A stretch of DNA of 64,000 nucleotides from Acidimicrobiia bacterium (GCA_027494165.1 JAOSJM010000006.1:372001-436000); one strand, 5' to 3'. Shown: positions 39,179 through 48,468, counted from the stretch's first letter. The notes: a model not told the origin generated them from the letters alone. Numbers and translations: made by a program.

Positions 39179-40120
39179 GTGCTCCGCGTCGCCTACCTGG
39201 GCCCTCCCGGCACGTTCACCGAGGAGGCCCTGCGCACCCAGCCCGACCTCGCCGCGCAGGAGCTGGCCCCGACCCGCTCGGTGCCCGACGTCCTCGCCAC
39301 GGTCGAGCGCGGCGACGCCGACCTCGGGCTCGTCCCCCTCGAGAACTCGATCGAGGGGTCGGTGGCCATCACCCTCGACACCCTGGCGTTCGACACCGAC
39401 CTGCTGATCCAGCGCGAGGTCGACCTGGCGATCTCGCTGCGGCTGTGCGCCCGGCCCGGGGTGACCCTGCCCGACGTCCGGGCCGTTCGGTCGCACCCGC
39501 ACGCCTACGCCCAGTGCCGCGGCTGGCTCGGCCGCAAGCTCCCCCACGTCGCCGTCGAGGCCGCCAACTCCACCTCCGAGGCCGCGCTCCAGGTGAGCCG
39601 GTCCAGGCGCACGGACCAGGCCGCCGTCTGCACGGCGCTCGCCGCCCGCCTGTACGGGCTCGAGGTCCTCGCCACCGAGATCGAGGATCACCCCGAGAAC
39701 CAGACCCGGTTCGTGCTCGTCGGGCGGGGCATCCCCACCCCGACCGGGCACGACAAGACCTCGATCGTCTGCTTCCAGCGCGAGGACCGGCCGGGGTCGC
39801 TGCTCGCCATCCTCAGCGAGTTCGCGGCCCGGTCGATCAACCTCACCAAGCTCGAGTCCCGCCCGACCAAGCGGGCCCTCGGCGACTACTGCTTCTTCAT
39901 CGACTGCGAGGGCCACGTCGCCGACGAGCCGGTCGCCGACGTGCTCAAGCACCTGGCGGCGCGCCAGGCCGAGGTGAAGTTCCTCGGCTCCTACCCCGTC
40001 GCCGGCGAGGAGGAGGCCCGGGCGAGGCGCAGGGTCGCCAGCCGGCGCTGGAAGGCCGCCTCGGCCTGGATCGACGAGATCCGGGCGTCGATCCGCGCCG
40101 GCGACGACCTCGGCTCATGA
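39179..40120 (+). CDS. pheA: Prephenate dehydratase
   Basis: PheA converts prephenate to phenylpyruvate for phenylalanine synthesis. This monofunctional enzyme has 313 residues. The catalytic domain contains YLGPPGTFTEEA, VPLENSIEGSV, and the catalytic Thr in ENQTRFVLV. An ACT regulatory domain follows, with RPGSLLAILSEFA and the ESRP motif (KLESRPTKR), which binds phenylalanine for feedback control. The start is GTG 39179, which is leaderless by the adjacent hexamer. The stop overlaps the serS ATG (ATGA), so the two genes are coupled. Confidence 0.95.
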   Translation: MLRVAYLGPPGTFTEEALRTQPDLAAQELAPTRSVPDVLATVERGDADLGLVPLENSIEGSVAITLDTLAFDTDLLIQREVDLAISLRLCARPGVTLPDVRAVRSHPHAYAQCRGWLGRKLPHVAVEAANSTSEAALQVSRSRRTDQAAVCTALAARLYGLEVLATEIEDHPENQTRFVLVGRGIPTPTGHDKTSIVCFQREDRPGSLLAILSEFAARSINLTKLESRPTKRALGDYCFFIDCEGHVADEPVADVLKHLAARQAEVKFLGSYPVAGEEEARARRRVASRRWKAASAWIDEIRASIRAGDDLGS

Positions 40121-41373
40121 TCGACCTGCGCCGGCTCCGCGAGGACCCGGACCACCGGGCCGGGATCGAGCGCAAGCGGGTCCGCGAGGGGCTGATCGAC
40201 GAGGTGCTCGCCCTCGACGCGCAGCGCCGCGACCGGCTCGCCGAGGTCGAGGCGCTGCGGGCCCGCCAGAACGCGGCGTCGAAGGAGATCGGGAGGGCCG
40301 CACCCGAGGAGCGGCCGGCTCGCATCGCCGCCGCCACGGCCCTCAAGGAGGAGCTGGCGGCGCTCGAGCCCGTCCTCGGCGCCCTCGACGCCCGCCTGCG
40401 GGAGCTGGCCCTCCAGGTTCCCAACCCGGCCGACCCGTCGGTGCCCGAGGGCGGCGAGGACGACTTCGAGGTGGTCCGGGAGGTCGGTGATCCGGGCCCG
40501 GCCCCGGCGCTCGACCACGCCGCCTTCGGCGAGCGGATGGGCTGGGTCGACTCGGAGCGGGCGGCGACGGCCAGCGGGGCGCGCTTCGCCTACCTGCAGC
40601 GGGAGGCCGTGCTGCTCGAGCTGGCCCTCGTCCGGTGGGTCACGGACCGGCTCGTCGAGGAGGGCTTCGTACCGGTCGTCCCTCCCGTCCTCGTCCGGGA
40701 GGAGACGATGGAGGAGGCGGGGTTCTTCCCGACCGACCGGGCCCAGGTCTACGAGGTCGACGGCGGGGAGCTGTTCCTGGTGGGCACGAGCGAGATCCCG
40801 CTCTCGGCCCTGCACCGGGGCGAGATCCTCGACCCGGACCGCCTGCCCCGCCGCTACGGGGGGCTGTCGTCGTGCTTCCGCCGCGAGGCCGGCACGTACG
40901 GCAAGGACACCCGGGGGATCTTCCGGGTCCACCAGTTCGACAAGGTGGAGATGTTCTCCTTCGCCCACCCCGACCGGTCCTGGGAGGAGCTCGACGCGAT
41001 CCTCGCGGTCGAGGAGTCCATCGTCGGCGGGCTCGGCCTGCCCTACCGGGTGGTGAGCATCGCGGCGGGCGACCTGGGCGCCGCCGCGGCGAAGAAGTAC
41101 GACATCGAGGTGTGGCTCCCCTCCGAGGGCCGCTACCGGGAGCTCACGTCCTGCTCCAACTACCTCGACTTCTCGGCCCGGCGGCTGGGCACCCGGTTCC
41201 GCGACGACGGCGGGACCCGCCTGGTGCACACCCTCAACGGCACCGCCTGCGCGGTCGGGCGCACGCTGGTCTTCCTGTTCGAGCACGGCCAGCAGCCCGA
41301 CGGGAGCTTCGCCGTGCCCGAGGTGCTCCGCCCCTTCTGCGGCTTCGACCACGTGGAGCCCCCGCCCGCCTGA
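40117..41373 (+). CDS. serS: Seryl-tRNA synthetase
   Basis: This class II synthetase of 418 residues charges tRNA-Ser. An N-terminal coiled-coil arm (about residues 25-100) contacts the long variable arm of tRNA-Ser. Motif 2 appears as SSCFRREAGTYGKDT with RGIFRVHQF, and motif 3 as LNGTACAVGRTL. GTSEIPLSALH is also typical. Its ATG overlaps the pheA stop. A tRNA-Ser gene lies 27 bases downstream, an apt pairing. Confidence 0.97.
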   Translation: MIDLRRLREDPDHRAGIERKRVREGLIDEVLALDAQRRDRLAEVEALRARQNAASKEIGRAAPEERPARIAAATALKEELAALEPVLGALDARLRELALQVPNPADPSVPEGGEDDFEVVREVGDPGPAPALDHAAFGERMGWVDSERAATASGARFAYLQREAVLLELALVRWVTDRLVEEGFVPVVPPVLVREETMEEAGFFPTDRAQVYEVDGGELFLVGTSEIPLSALHRGEILDPDRLPRRYGGLSSCFRREAGTYGKDTRGIFRVHQFDKVEMFSFAHPDRSWEELDAILAVEESIVGGLGLPYRVVSIAAGDLGAAAAKKYDIEVWLPSEGRYRELTSCSNYLDFSARRLGTRFRDDGGTRLVHTLNGTACAVGRTLVFLFEHGQQPDGSFAVPEVLRPFCGFDHVEPPPA

Positions 41374-41387
41374 GCCCGCCCCGCCGG

Positions 41388-41393
41388 TAGCCT
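41388..41393 (+). promoter_or_regulatory. -10 element (TAGCCT) for tRNA-Ser(UGA)
   Basis: TAGCCT ends seven bases before the mature 5' end of the tRNA, which would give almost no 5' leader. Read-through from serS is also possible. Confidence 0.4.
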
Positions 41394-41400
41394 CGCACCC

Positions 41401-41483
41401 GGAGGGATGCCGGAGCGGCCGAACGGAGCGGTCTTGAAAACCGCCGGGCGAGAGCCCCGTGGGTTCGAATCCCACTCCCTCCG
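41401..41483 (+). tRNA. tRNA-Ser(UGA)
   Basis: The acceptor stem is GGAGGGA with TCCCTCC, the discriminator is G and CCA is not encoded. The anticodon stem-loop is gcggtcttgaaaaccgc with TGA in the loop, reading UCA codons. A variable arm (gggcgagagcccc) and T-loop gttcgaat complete a class II tRNA of 83 bases. G at the discriminator and the long arm fit serine. Confidence 0.95.
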
Positions 41484-41542
41484 CGGTGTCGCGAGACATC
41501 CCGGACGGGAGACGCGCGGGTTCCGCGCACCGGGCGGCGTCC

Positions 41543-41570
41543 TTGCGCTCCCGACGCTTCGATGTAGGGT
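41543..41570 (+). promoter_or_regulatory. Promoter (TTGCGC-N16-TAGGGT)
   Basis: A -35-like TTGCGC (41543-41548) and -10 TAGGGT (41565-41570) are separated by 16 bases, upstream of the small monooxygenase-like gene. The transcript would begin near 41577 with a leader of about 70 bases that contains the C/G palindrome. Confidence 0.45.
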
Positions 41571-41597
41571 GCCCGGAGCGGCCACGCCACCAGATCC

Positions 41598-41627
41598 GGC
41601 CCCCCCCCGGCGCCGGGGGGGGGGGGC
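41598..41627. repeat. C9/G12 homopolymer palindrome
   Basis: A run of nine C, then ggcgcc, then a run of twelve G forms a near-perfect palindrome about 20 bases before a start codon. It would fold as a very stable hairpin in the mRNA leader. Long mononucleotide runs slip easily, so the exact length is uncertain. Confidence 0.7.
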
Positions 41628-41647
41628 GAGCTGCGGGGGGAAGCGTC

Positions 41648-41947
41648 ATGCGGCAACCAGCGGTCGTCCTGCTCGTCCGGTTCCGATCGAACCTGTCCCG
41701 GGACAAGGTCCTCCGCATCGCGGAGGAGCGCGCTCCGCAATACCGCGCCCTCGAGGGCCTGACCCAGAAGTACTACCTGGAGACGTCGGAAGGCGGGGAG
41801 TACGGGGGTCTCTACCTCTGGGAGTCACCCGACGCGCTGAGCGAGTTCGCCCGGTCGGAGCTGCGGGCCGCGATCAAGGACGCGTACCAGGTCGAGGGCG
41901 AGCCCCGCGTCGAGGTGTACCAGGTGATGATGCCGCTGCGAGACTGA
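41648..41947 (+). CDS. Small YdhR-like putative monooxygenase/dimeric barrel protein
   Basis: This 99-residue protein of dimeric alpha-beta barrel type contains VVLLVRFRSNL at the start, QKYYLETSEGGEYGGLYLWES in the middle, and VEVYQVMMPL at the end. It resembles the YdhR family of putative mono-oxygenases and antibiotic biosynthesis monooxygenase folds. ATG 41648 has a GGGGGGAAG stretch just upstream that could serve as the ribosome-binding site. It stands alone between tRNA-Ser and the GH13 gene. No cofactor residues can be named, and the function is unknown. Confidence 0.75.
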   Translation: MRQPAVVLLVRFRSNLSRDKVLRIAEERAPQYRALEGLTQKYYLETSEGGEYGGLYLWESPDALSEFARSELRAAIKDAYQVEGEPRVEVYQVMMPLRD

Positions 41948-42156
41948 CCGGGCCCGGGACCCCCGACCTCTCGCGCCGCCACGCAAGGCGAACGCGTCGC
42001 CCACGGCGCCGGACCGGCCCTCGACACCGGCCTCGGCGGCCGCCTCGTTCGACCGCTCGACCAACTCGGCGGGCGAGGACCCGCGGCCTCGTCGTCATCG
42101 GGGACGTGGGCGACGAGGAGCGCGCCCGCATCTCGTCGGACACCGCAAGACCGCGG

Positions 42157-42162
42157 TAGCGT
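42157..42162 (+). promoter_or_regulatory. Possible -10 element (TAGCGT) for the GH13 gene
   Basis: TAGCGT sits 26 bases before the GH13 ATG, leaving a short leader that contains gggag. The rest of the 41948-42188 gap shows nothing recognisable. Confidence 0.35.
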
Positions 42163-42188
42163 CCGGGCCACCTGCCCCGGGAGCAACC

Positions 42189-43826
42189 ATGCCGAGGGTC
42201 CCTCCGGCCGATCCACCCGACCGCACGTGGTGGCGAGACGGCGTCCTCTACCAGGTCTACCCCCGGTCCTTCGCCGACTCGAACGGCGACGGGGTCGGCG
42301 ACCTGCGCGGGATCGTGGAGCACCTCGACCACCTGGCCTGGCTCGGCGTGGACGGCGTCTGGATCACCCCGGTCACCGTCTCCCCCGACGACGACTGGGG
42401 CTACGACGTCGCCGACTACACGTCGGTGCAGCCCGCGCTCGGCACGCTCGACGACCTCGACGAGCTGCTGGAGGAGGCGGCCCGGCACGACATCCGGGTG
42501 ATCCTCGACCTGGTGCCCAACCACACCAGCGTCCGCCACCCGTGGTTCCTCGACGCCCGCTCGTCGCGCACCTCCCGCCACCGCGACTGGTACGTCTGGG
42601 CCGACCCCGGGCCCGACGGCTCGCCTCCCAACAACTGGCTCGGCAGCTTCGGCGGCTCGGCCTGGACGCTCGACGAGGAGACCGGCCAGTACTACCTGCA
42701 CAACTTCCTCCCCTCCCAGGCCGACCTCAACTGGTGGAACGAGGAGGTCCGGGAGGAGTTCGACCGGATCCTGAGGTTCTGGTTCGACCGGGGGGTGGCC
42801 GGCTTCCGCATCGACGTCTGCCACATGATCGTCAAGGACCGCGAGCTACGGGACAACCCGCCCACCGACGAGGCCGACCACTGGTTCGAGCAGCTCCGGG
42901 GCCAACGCCAGCTCTTCAACGCCGGGCGCCCCGAGGTCCACGACGTGCTGCGCCGGTGGCGGGCCATCGCCGACTCGTACGACCCGCCCCGCGTGCTGCT
43001 CGGCGAGACCCACGTCTTCGACCCCCGCCTCCTCGCCTCGTTCTACGGCCGGGGCGACGAGCTGAACCTGGCCTTCAACTTCCTCTTCATGCACGCGCCG
43101 TTCGGCGCCGACGGGCTGGCCGAGGCGGTGCAGACCACCGAGGCCTCGCTCCCACCCGGGGCCTGGCCGCTGTGGGCGGCCGGCGACCACGACTACCCGC
43201 GGTTCCCCACCCGCTGGTGCGGCGGGGACCCCGACCGGGCCCGGGCCGTCCTCGTGCTGCTCCTCACCCTCCGGGGCACCCCCATCCTCTACTACGGCGA
43301 CGAGCTCGGCCTGCCCGACACCGACGTGCCCCGCGAGCGGCTGCGCGACCCCGTGAGCATCGCCCTGTACCCGGTCTTCGGCCGGGACCCGGCCCGGACC
43401 CCCATGCCCTGGCGGCCGGGACCCGGAGCCGGCTTCACCGATCCGGGGGTGGAGCCGTGGCTGCCCCTGGGCGACCGGGCGGCGGGGACCGTCGAGGACC
43501 AGCGGGACGACCCGTCCTCGACGCTCCACCTCTGCCGGGACCTGATCCGCCTGCGGGCCGAGGTGCCCGACCTGCGCCGCGAGGACTACGAACCCCTGCC
43601 CTCGCCGACCGGGGTCTGGGCCTACCGCCGGGGCCCGCGGGTGATCGTGGCCGCCAACCTCGGGGACGAGCCGGCCGCCGTCGACGGCGTGTCGGGGACG
43701 GTGCGGATCGCCACCCGCCGGGACCGCGACGGCACGCGGGTGCGCGGCCGTCTGGAGCTGGGGCCCTCCGACGCCGTGGTCCTGGAGGCGGAACCGGAGG
43801 GAACCCGGCGGCGCGCCGAGCCGTAG
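42189..43826 (+). CDS. GH13 alpha-glucosidase/oligo-1,6-glucosidase
   Basis: This 545-residue cytoplasmic alpha-amylase-family enzyme has WWRDGVLYQVYPRSFADSNGDGVGD-type start motifs (WW, YQVYPRSF, NGDGVGDL). Other motifs are DLVPNHTS, the nucleophile Asp in GFRIDVCHM, the acid Glu in LLGETHVFD, and the third Asp in AGDHDYPRF. It lacks a signal peptide. The enzyme would hydrolyse terminal alpha-glucosidic bonds of short oligosaccharides, with specificity not resolved by sequence. ATG 42189 is preceded by gggag. It converges on the MOSC gene, with only a small inverted repeat (ccggcgtgcgccgg) between them. Confidence 0.93.
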   Translation: MPRVPPADPPDRTWWRDGVLYQVYPRSFADSNGDGVGDLRGIVEHLDHLAWLGVDGVWITPVTVSPDDDWGYDVADYTSVQPALGTLDDLDELLEEAARHDIRVILDLVPNHTSVRHPWFLDARSSRTSRHRDWYVWADPGPDGSPPNNWLGSFGGSAWTLDEETGQYYLHNFLPSQADLNWWNEEVREEFDRILRFWFDRGVAGFRIDVCHMIVKDRELRDNPPTDEADHWFEQLRGQRQLFNAGRPEVHDVLRRWRAIADSYDPPRVLLGETHVFDPRLLASFYGRGDELNLAFNFLFMHAPFGADGLAEAVQTTEASLPPGAWPLWAAGDHDYPRFPTRWCGGDPDRARAVLVLLLTLRGTPILYYGDELGLPDTDVPRERLRDPVSIALYPVFGRDPARTPMPWRPGPGAGFTDPGVEPWLPLGDRAAGTVEDQRDDPSSTLHLCRDLIRLRAEVPDLRREDYEPLPSPTGVWAYRRGPRVIVAANLGDEPAAVDGVSGTVRIATRRDRDGTRVRGRLELGPSDAVVLEAEPEGTRRRAEP

Positions 43827-43858
43827 TCGACCGGCGTGCGCCGGAGGCCGGGGGCCGG

Positions 43859-44504
43859 TCAGTCCCCGGTGGCCACCCGCTCCCGGGCCCACCGCCGCCA
43901 GTCCGCCGGCAGCTCGGGCGCCTCGAGGAGCCGGGCCGCCCGGGCCGGGTCGTGGTGGTAGACGTGCGCCGCCTCGGCGACGGTGAGGCCGTGGGCGGGC
44001 CGTCCGAGGAGCCGGACCTCGTCGCCGGCGCCCACCTCGCCCTCCTCTGCGATGCGCAGGTAGGCCCCGGGACGCCCCGCGTCGCGGAAGGCACGGATCA
44101 TCCCTCGTGGCCGAGGCGCAGCCCGAGCTTCCAGCAGGGCGAGCGGGGGGCGCTCACCTCGAGGACGGCGCTCCCGACCGCCCAGCGCTCGCCGACCACC
44201 GCCCCGCTCACGTCGACCCCACGGGTCGAGAGGTTCTCGCCGAAGCCCCCGGCTCGATCGGGTGGCCGAGCCGCTCCTCCCACCAGGACGTGTCCTCGAG
44301 CGCGTACGCGTAGACCGCCTGGTCGACGCCGCCGTGGTTCTCCCGGTCGGCCTGGTCGTCACCCTCGAGGTTGACGCCCACGGCCCGGACCCGCCCGGCC
44401 ACGGGCTCCTTCCAGATGGCGCTCGCCGCCGGGCGCCCGTCGCGCTCGAACCGGCGGACGCGACCGACGTTCACGGACTCGAGCCTGCCCACGACCTCGA
44501 CCAT
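43859..44504 (-). CDS. MOSC-domain protein, two frameshifts
   Basis: This MOSC (molybdenum cofactor sulfurase C-terminal) domain protein of about 215 residues resembles YiiM. The N-terminal part reads VGVNLEGDDQADRENHGG and AVYAYALEDTSWW. The central part, in a second frame, is FGENLSTRGVDV and GERWAVGSAVLEVSAPRSPCWKLG with the conserved Cys. The last part, in a third frame, is RDAGRPGAYLRI. Breaks fall at the CCCCC run 44246-44250 and at CCC 44102-44104, each consistent with one lost base. Family members bind molybdopterin-type cofactors or handle sulfur, and YiiM detoxifies hydroxylated purine analogues. ATG 44504 has GGAGG six bases upstream. Confidence 0.82.
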
Positions 44505-44630
44505 CCGCGCCTCCCGGCCTCGCTCGGGGCGACCCTACCCTCCCCGAACCTCCCCCGATCCGGGGCGCCGGCCGGGGACCGCGGGGACGCCGGGGCGACG
44601 GCTCCCGGGGCCCGGTCCAGGTCAGCGCCC

Positions 44631-44636
44631 TATACT
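44631..44636 (+). promoter_or_regulatory. -10 element (TATACT) for tRNA-Ser(GCU)
   Basis: TATACT, a near-consensus hexamer, ends 11 bases before the mature tRNA 5' end. Confidence 0.6.
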
Positions 44637-44647
44637 CGGGCTCTCCT

Positions 44648-44736
44648 GGAGGGATGACCGAGTGGCCGAAGGTGCTCGCCTGCTAAGCGAGTAGGGGGTT
44701 ACCGCCTCCTCGAGGGTTCAAATCCCTCTCCCTCCG
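44648..44736 (+). tRNA. tRNA-Ser(GCU)
   Basis: Acceptor GGAGGGA with TCCCTCC and discriminator G. Anticodon stem ctcgc/gcgag with loop ctGCTaa, reading AGC and AGU. A long variable arm (gtagggggttaccgcctcctc) and T-arm gagggttcaaatccctc. It has 89 bases, CCA is not encoded, and class II structure fits serine. The acceptor stem is identical to that of the tRNA-Ser at 41401. Confidence 0.95.
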
Positions 44737-44797
44737 CCGACCTCCGGGCCACCCCGGAGAAGGGTCGCGTCGTGGTGTGGCTCGACGCCTCTCGCCG

Positions 44798-45745
44798 TCA
44801 GCGCCGCGGCACCACCAGGTTCGGCGGGCGCTCGCCGGCGAGCACGGCCCGGGCGCCCTCCGCGGCGAGCCGGGCCATCGCCGTGCGGGTGGCCACCGAG
44901 GCGCTGCCCACGTGCGGGAGCAGCACCGTGCGGGGAGCGCCGAGGAGCCGGGGGTGGATCCGGGGCTCGTGCTCGTACACGTCGAGCCCGGCCGCGAAGA
45001 GGGTCCCGGCGTGGAGCGCGTCGGCCAGGGCCTCCTCGTCCACGACGGGCCCGCGGGCCGTGTTCACGAGCGCCGCGGTCGGCTTCATCAGGCCCAGCTC
45101 CCGGCGGCCGATCAGGTGACGGGTCTCGCCGGCGAGCGGGACGTGGAGGGACACGACGTCGGCCTCGGTGAGCACGCCGTCGAGGTCGGCGACCCACCCC
45201 GGCTCGCCGGTGGGGTGGCGTGAGTGGTGCAGGACCCGCATGCCGAAGCCCGATGCCCGCCGGGCCACGGCCCGCCCGATCCGTCCGTAGCCCACGATCC
45301 CCAGCGTCGCCCCGTGCACGTCGTGGCCGAGGTACTGGTTGATCCCCCAGCCCTCCCACCGGCCGGCCCGGAGGTCGGCCTCGGCGGACGACGCGAGGCG
45401 GCGCGACGCCAGGACGAGCAGGAAGGCGAGGTCGGCGGTGGTCTCGGTCAGCACGCCGGGGGTGTTGCAGACCGCGATCCCCAGCCGCTCGGCCACCTCC
45501 ACGTCCACGTTGTCGAGGCCGACCGCGACGTTGGCCACGACCCGCAGCCGAGGGGCTCCGGCCTCGAGGACCTCGGCGTCGATCCGGTCGGTGAGCAGGC
45601 AGACGACGGCGTCGACGTCGCGTGCCGCGGTGACCAGCTCCCCGTGGTCGAGCGGGGCGTCGTCGGGCCGCTGCACCAGCTCGTGGCCGGCCAGCGGGTC
45701 GAGCCCACCCCGCGGGAGCCGCCGGGTGACGAGGACCCGGCTCAC
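44798..45745 (-). CDS. D-isomer-specific 2-hydroxyacid dehydrogenase (glyoxylate/hydroxypyruvate reductase-like)
   Basis: This NAD(P)-dependent dehydrogenase has 315 residues. VVANVAVGLDNVDV and NTPGVLTETTADLAF precede the Rossmann motif GIVGYGRIGRAVA. The catalytic Arg is in NTARGPVVDEEAL, Glu in DVYEHEP, and His in LLPHVGSAS. The family reduces glyoxylate, hydroxypyruvate or other 2-keto acids, and the substrate is not determined. Its GTG overlaps the stop of the GIDE-LemA gene (GTGA), so translation is coupled. Confidence 0.93.
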   Translation of the reverse strand: MSRVLVTRRLPRGGLDPLAGHELVQRPDDAPLDHGELVTAARDVDAVVCLLTDRIDAEVLEAGAPRLRVVANVAVGLDNVDVEVAERLGIAVCNTPGVLTETTADLAFLLVLASRRLASSAEADLRAGRWEGWGINQYLGHDVHGATLGIVGYGRIGRAVARRASGFGMRVLHHSRHPTGEPGWVADLDGVLTEADVVSLHVPLAGETRHLIGRRELGLMKPTAALVNTARGPVVDEEALADALHAGTLFAAGLDVYEHEPRIHPRLLGAPRTVLLPHVGSASVATRTAMARLAAEGARAVLAGERPPNLVVPRR

Positions 45746-47084
45746 CCGACCGGCTCGACCCTGGGCACGGCCCGTTCGAGCCCGTCGGCCGCGAAGAGCT
45801 CCCCGGTCGGGAACCGCCCGAGCCGGGCCACGAGGAACCCGGGGAAGGTCCGCACCCGGTCGCGCATGATCGTGACGCTGTCGTTGAAGAACTCCCGGGC
45901 CAGGGCGATGCGGTCCTCGGTGTCGACGATCTCGTCCTGCAGGCGGGCGAAGACCGTGTCGGCCCTCAGCTCGGGGTGGCCCTCGGCCAGGGCGACGAGC
46001 GCCTCGAAGGCCCGGGCCTGGGCCTGGGCCGCCTCGGTCCCGGCCCGCACGGACGTCGCGTCCGGCGCCTCCTCGCCCGCGGGCGGTGGGCCCGCGCCGC
46101 CGAGGCGGGCCGACGTCACCAGCTCCTGCAGCTCCCCCTCGTGCTGCGCGTAGCCCCGGGCGCACTCGGTCAGCGCGGGCACCAGCGCGTGGCGGCGCTG
46201 GAGCTGCACGGCGACGAGGCTCCACGCCCGCCCGACCCGATTCCGCACCAGCACGAGGCCGTTGTACACGAGCAGCAGCCACGTGAGCAGGAAGAGGGCG
46301 GCGACCCCTCCCGCGGCCCCGATGGCGACCGGGCCCCGGCGGGTCCAGGCGTGCGCGAGGTCGTCACCCTCCTCCCAGCCGGCCAGCAGCGGGACGAGGC
46401 CCGCGGCGACGACGGCGAGGAGCAGCGCGGCCACGGCCGCGAACGCGTAGCGGCGCACGACCCCCGCTCGCCACGCGTGGAGATCACGAACGGGCCGACG
46501 TCGTCGTCCTCGGCGATCTCGGGCTCGACGCGGTCCTCTCGGAGGCGGGCCGGCCCGAGGACGTAGAGCGCACACCCGACCGGGATGGCTTCCTCGGTGA
46601 AGCGTCGCCTCCCCGTGGAGTCCGCCACCGCCCCCGCGGGTCCCTTCCCGTGGTAGAGCGGGTCGGACCGCCCACAGGTCCGGGAGAAGACCGGGGTGGC
46701 CTGGATCGAAGCCCCGTCGGGCCGGACCCGGAGGGCCCCGGTGGCGTCGACGACGTCGAACGGGCGGGTCTCCACCGCCTCGTCGACGGTCTGCCAGCCG
46801 GTCTCGACGTGGGTCCTCGTCTTCCCGTCCTCGACGGTGGTCCTGGTCCGCCGCCACTGCTCCTCGACCTCGTAGCGGTACCAGACGCACCCGACCTCCG
46901 CGAGGCGGCTCGTGAGCGGCGGGTCGAGGCGGGCCACCCCCCGGACCTCGTTGAGGCCGAGGAACACCCCCTTGACCTTCGAGGTGGGGGTGTCGAGCAC
47001 GAGGCGGCGCCGTCGCATCGCGAAGACGCCCCCGGCGAACAGGGCCGGCACGGCCCCGGCGGCGATCCAGGCGGCGATGGTCAT
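45742..47084 (-). CDS. GIDE (E3-ligase-like)-LemA fusion membrane protein, frameshifted
   Basis: The N-terminal third has a membrane helix (IAAWIAAGAVPALFAGGVF) and a domain like the GIDE segment of MULAN-type E3 ligases: VKGVFLGLNEVRGVAR, GCVWYRYEVEEQW, then FVISTRGERG. After a hydrophobic stretch (YAFAAVAALLLAVVAAGLV), a second helix and a LemA domain follow, with NGLVLVRNRVGRAWSLVAVQLQRR, ARAFEALVALAEGHPELRAD and the end NDSVTIMRDRVRTFPGFLVA. One base is missing at CCCCC 46461-46465. About 447 residues. ATG 47084 has GGGGAG five bases upstream. The role is unknown; LemA and GIDE proteins are often linked in bacterial membranes. Confidence 0.8.
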
Positions 47085-47233
47085 CGACAGGCTCCCCTCG
47101 TTCCCCCAGGATGCATCGGCAGGGACCACCGGAGGTTGACCCGCGCCCACCCGGTCGCCCGGTCGCGGGACCATGGGCTCCGGATCGGCGGAAGGGAGGG
47201 GCGCGTCGTGGACGAGGGGTCCGGAACCGGCTC

Positions 47234-48468
47234 GTGAGCGGCCTCGAGGCGCGGCCGGTCCTGGCCGTCAACTGCGGCAGCTCGACGCTCAAGCTCGACG
47301 TCGTCCACGCGACCGCCGACGAGCGGCCGGGGACGCCGCTCGCCACGGGGGCCCGGGCCCTCGTGGAGGGGGTCGGCCGCCCGCGCGGCCACCTCCACCT
47401 GGACGCCGGCGACCGCTCCGACGGAGCGGAGGCCGTCGACGTGGCGGTGCCCGACCACGCGACGGCCGCGCGCCTGGTCCTCGAACGCCTCGGCGCCGAC
47501 GGGCTGCTCGACGCGGTGACGGCGGCCGGGCACCGGGTCGTCCACGGAGGGGGCGGTTCGTCGAGCCGGTGGTGGTGGACGCCGCGGTGGAGCGGGCCCT
47601 GGCCGACCTGGAGGGGCTCGCCCCCCTCCACAACCGCGCCGCGATCGAGGCGCTGCGGGGAACCCGGGACGTGCTCGGCCCGGACCGGCCGATGATCGCC
47701 GTGTTCGACACCGCCTTCCACGCCGGGATGCCCGCCCGGGCCGCGTCCTACGCGATCAACGCCGACCTGGCCACCCGGCACGGGATCCGCCGGTTCGGCT
47801 TCCACGGGCTGGCCCACCGGTGGATGGCGGAGCGCTTCGCGGTCCGGACCGGCGCCGACCCCTCGTCGCTGCGGCTCGTGACCCTCCAGCTCGGGGCCGG
47901 CTGCTCGGCGACGGCCGTGGACGGCGGGCGCTCGGTCGACACGACCATGGGTCTCACGCCCCTCGAGGGTCTCATGATGGCCACCCGGTCCGGCGACGTG
48001 GACCCCTCGCTCGTCGGGTTCCTCGCCCGGCGCGAGGGCGTAGGCGTCGACCAGGTCGAGGCCTGGCTCAACCACGACTCGGGCCTCCTGGGGGTCTCCG
48101 GCGCGAGCGCCGACCTCCGGGTGCTGCTGGAGCTCGAGGCCGAGGGCCACGCAGCGGCGGCCCTGGCCGTCGACCTCTTCTGCTACCGGATCCGCAAGGC
48201 CGTCGGCGCGCTCGACGCCGCCCTCGGAGGCACCGACGGGCTCGTGTTCGGGGGTGGGATCGGGGAGCACTCGGCCGAGGCCCGCCGGCGGGTGTGCGCC
48301 GGGCTCGAGCGGCGCGGCATCGTGCTCGACGACCCCTCCAACCGGGCCGCCGTCGGTGTCGAGGCCACGGTCAGCGCGTCCGGCTCGCCGGTCCGGGTCG
48401 AGGTGCTCCCCGTGGACGAGGCGTCGGTCATCGCCCGCGACGTGGCCGCGCTCCTCGTGTCCCGTTGA
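47234..48468 (+). CDS. ackA: Acetate kinase, frameshifted
   Basis: AckA interconverts acetate plus ATP and acetyl phosphate plus ADP. The ASKHA fold is shown by NCGSSTLKLDVV near the N-terminus, GHRVVHGGG, VFDTAFHAGMP, FGFHGLAHRW, MGLTPLEGLMM and GGIGEHSAE. One base is missing in the GGGGG run 47549-47553, between VHGG and GRFVEP. Repair gives about 411 residues, as usual. The likely start is GTG 47234, with only a weak ribosome-binding site. No phosphotransacetylase gene is adjacent. Its stop overlaps the possible TTG start of the metallophosphoesterase. Confidence 0.93.

Noticed and set aside
41948..42188. Small gene in the gap before GH13
   Set aside because: No frame has a plausible start with a ribosome-binding site or protein-like composition; only a possible -10 was seen.
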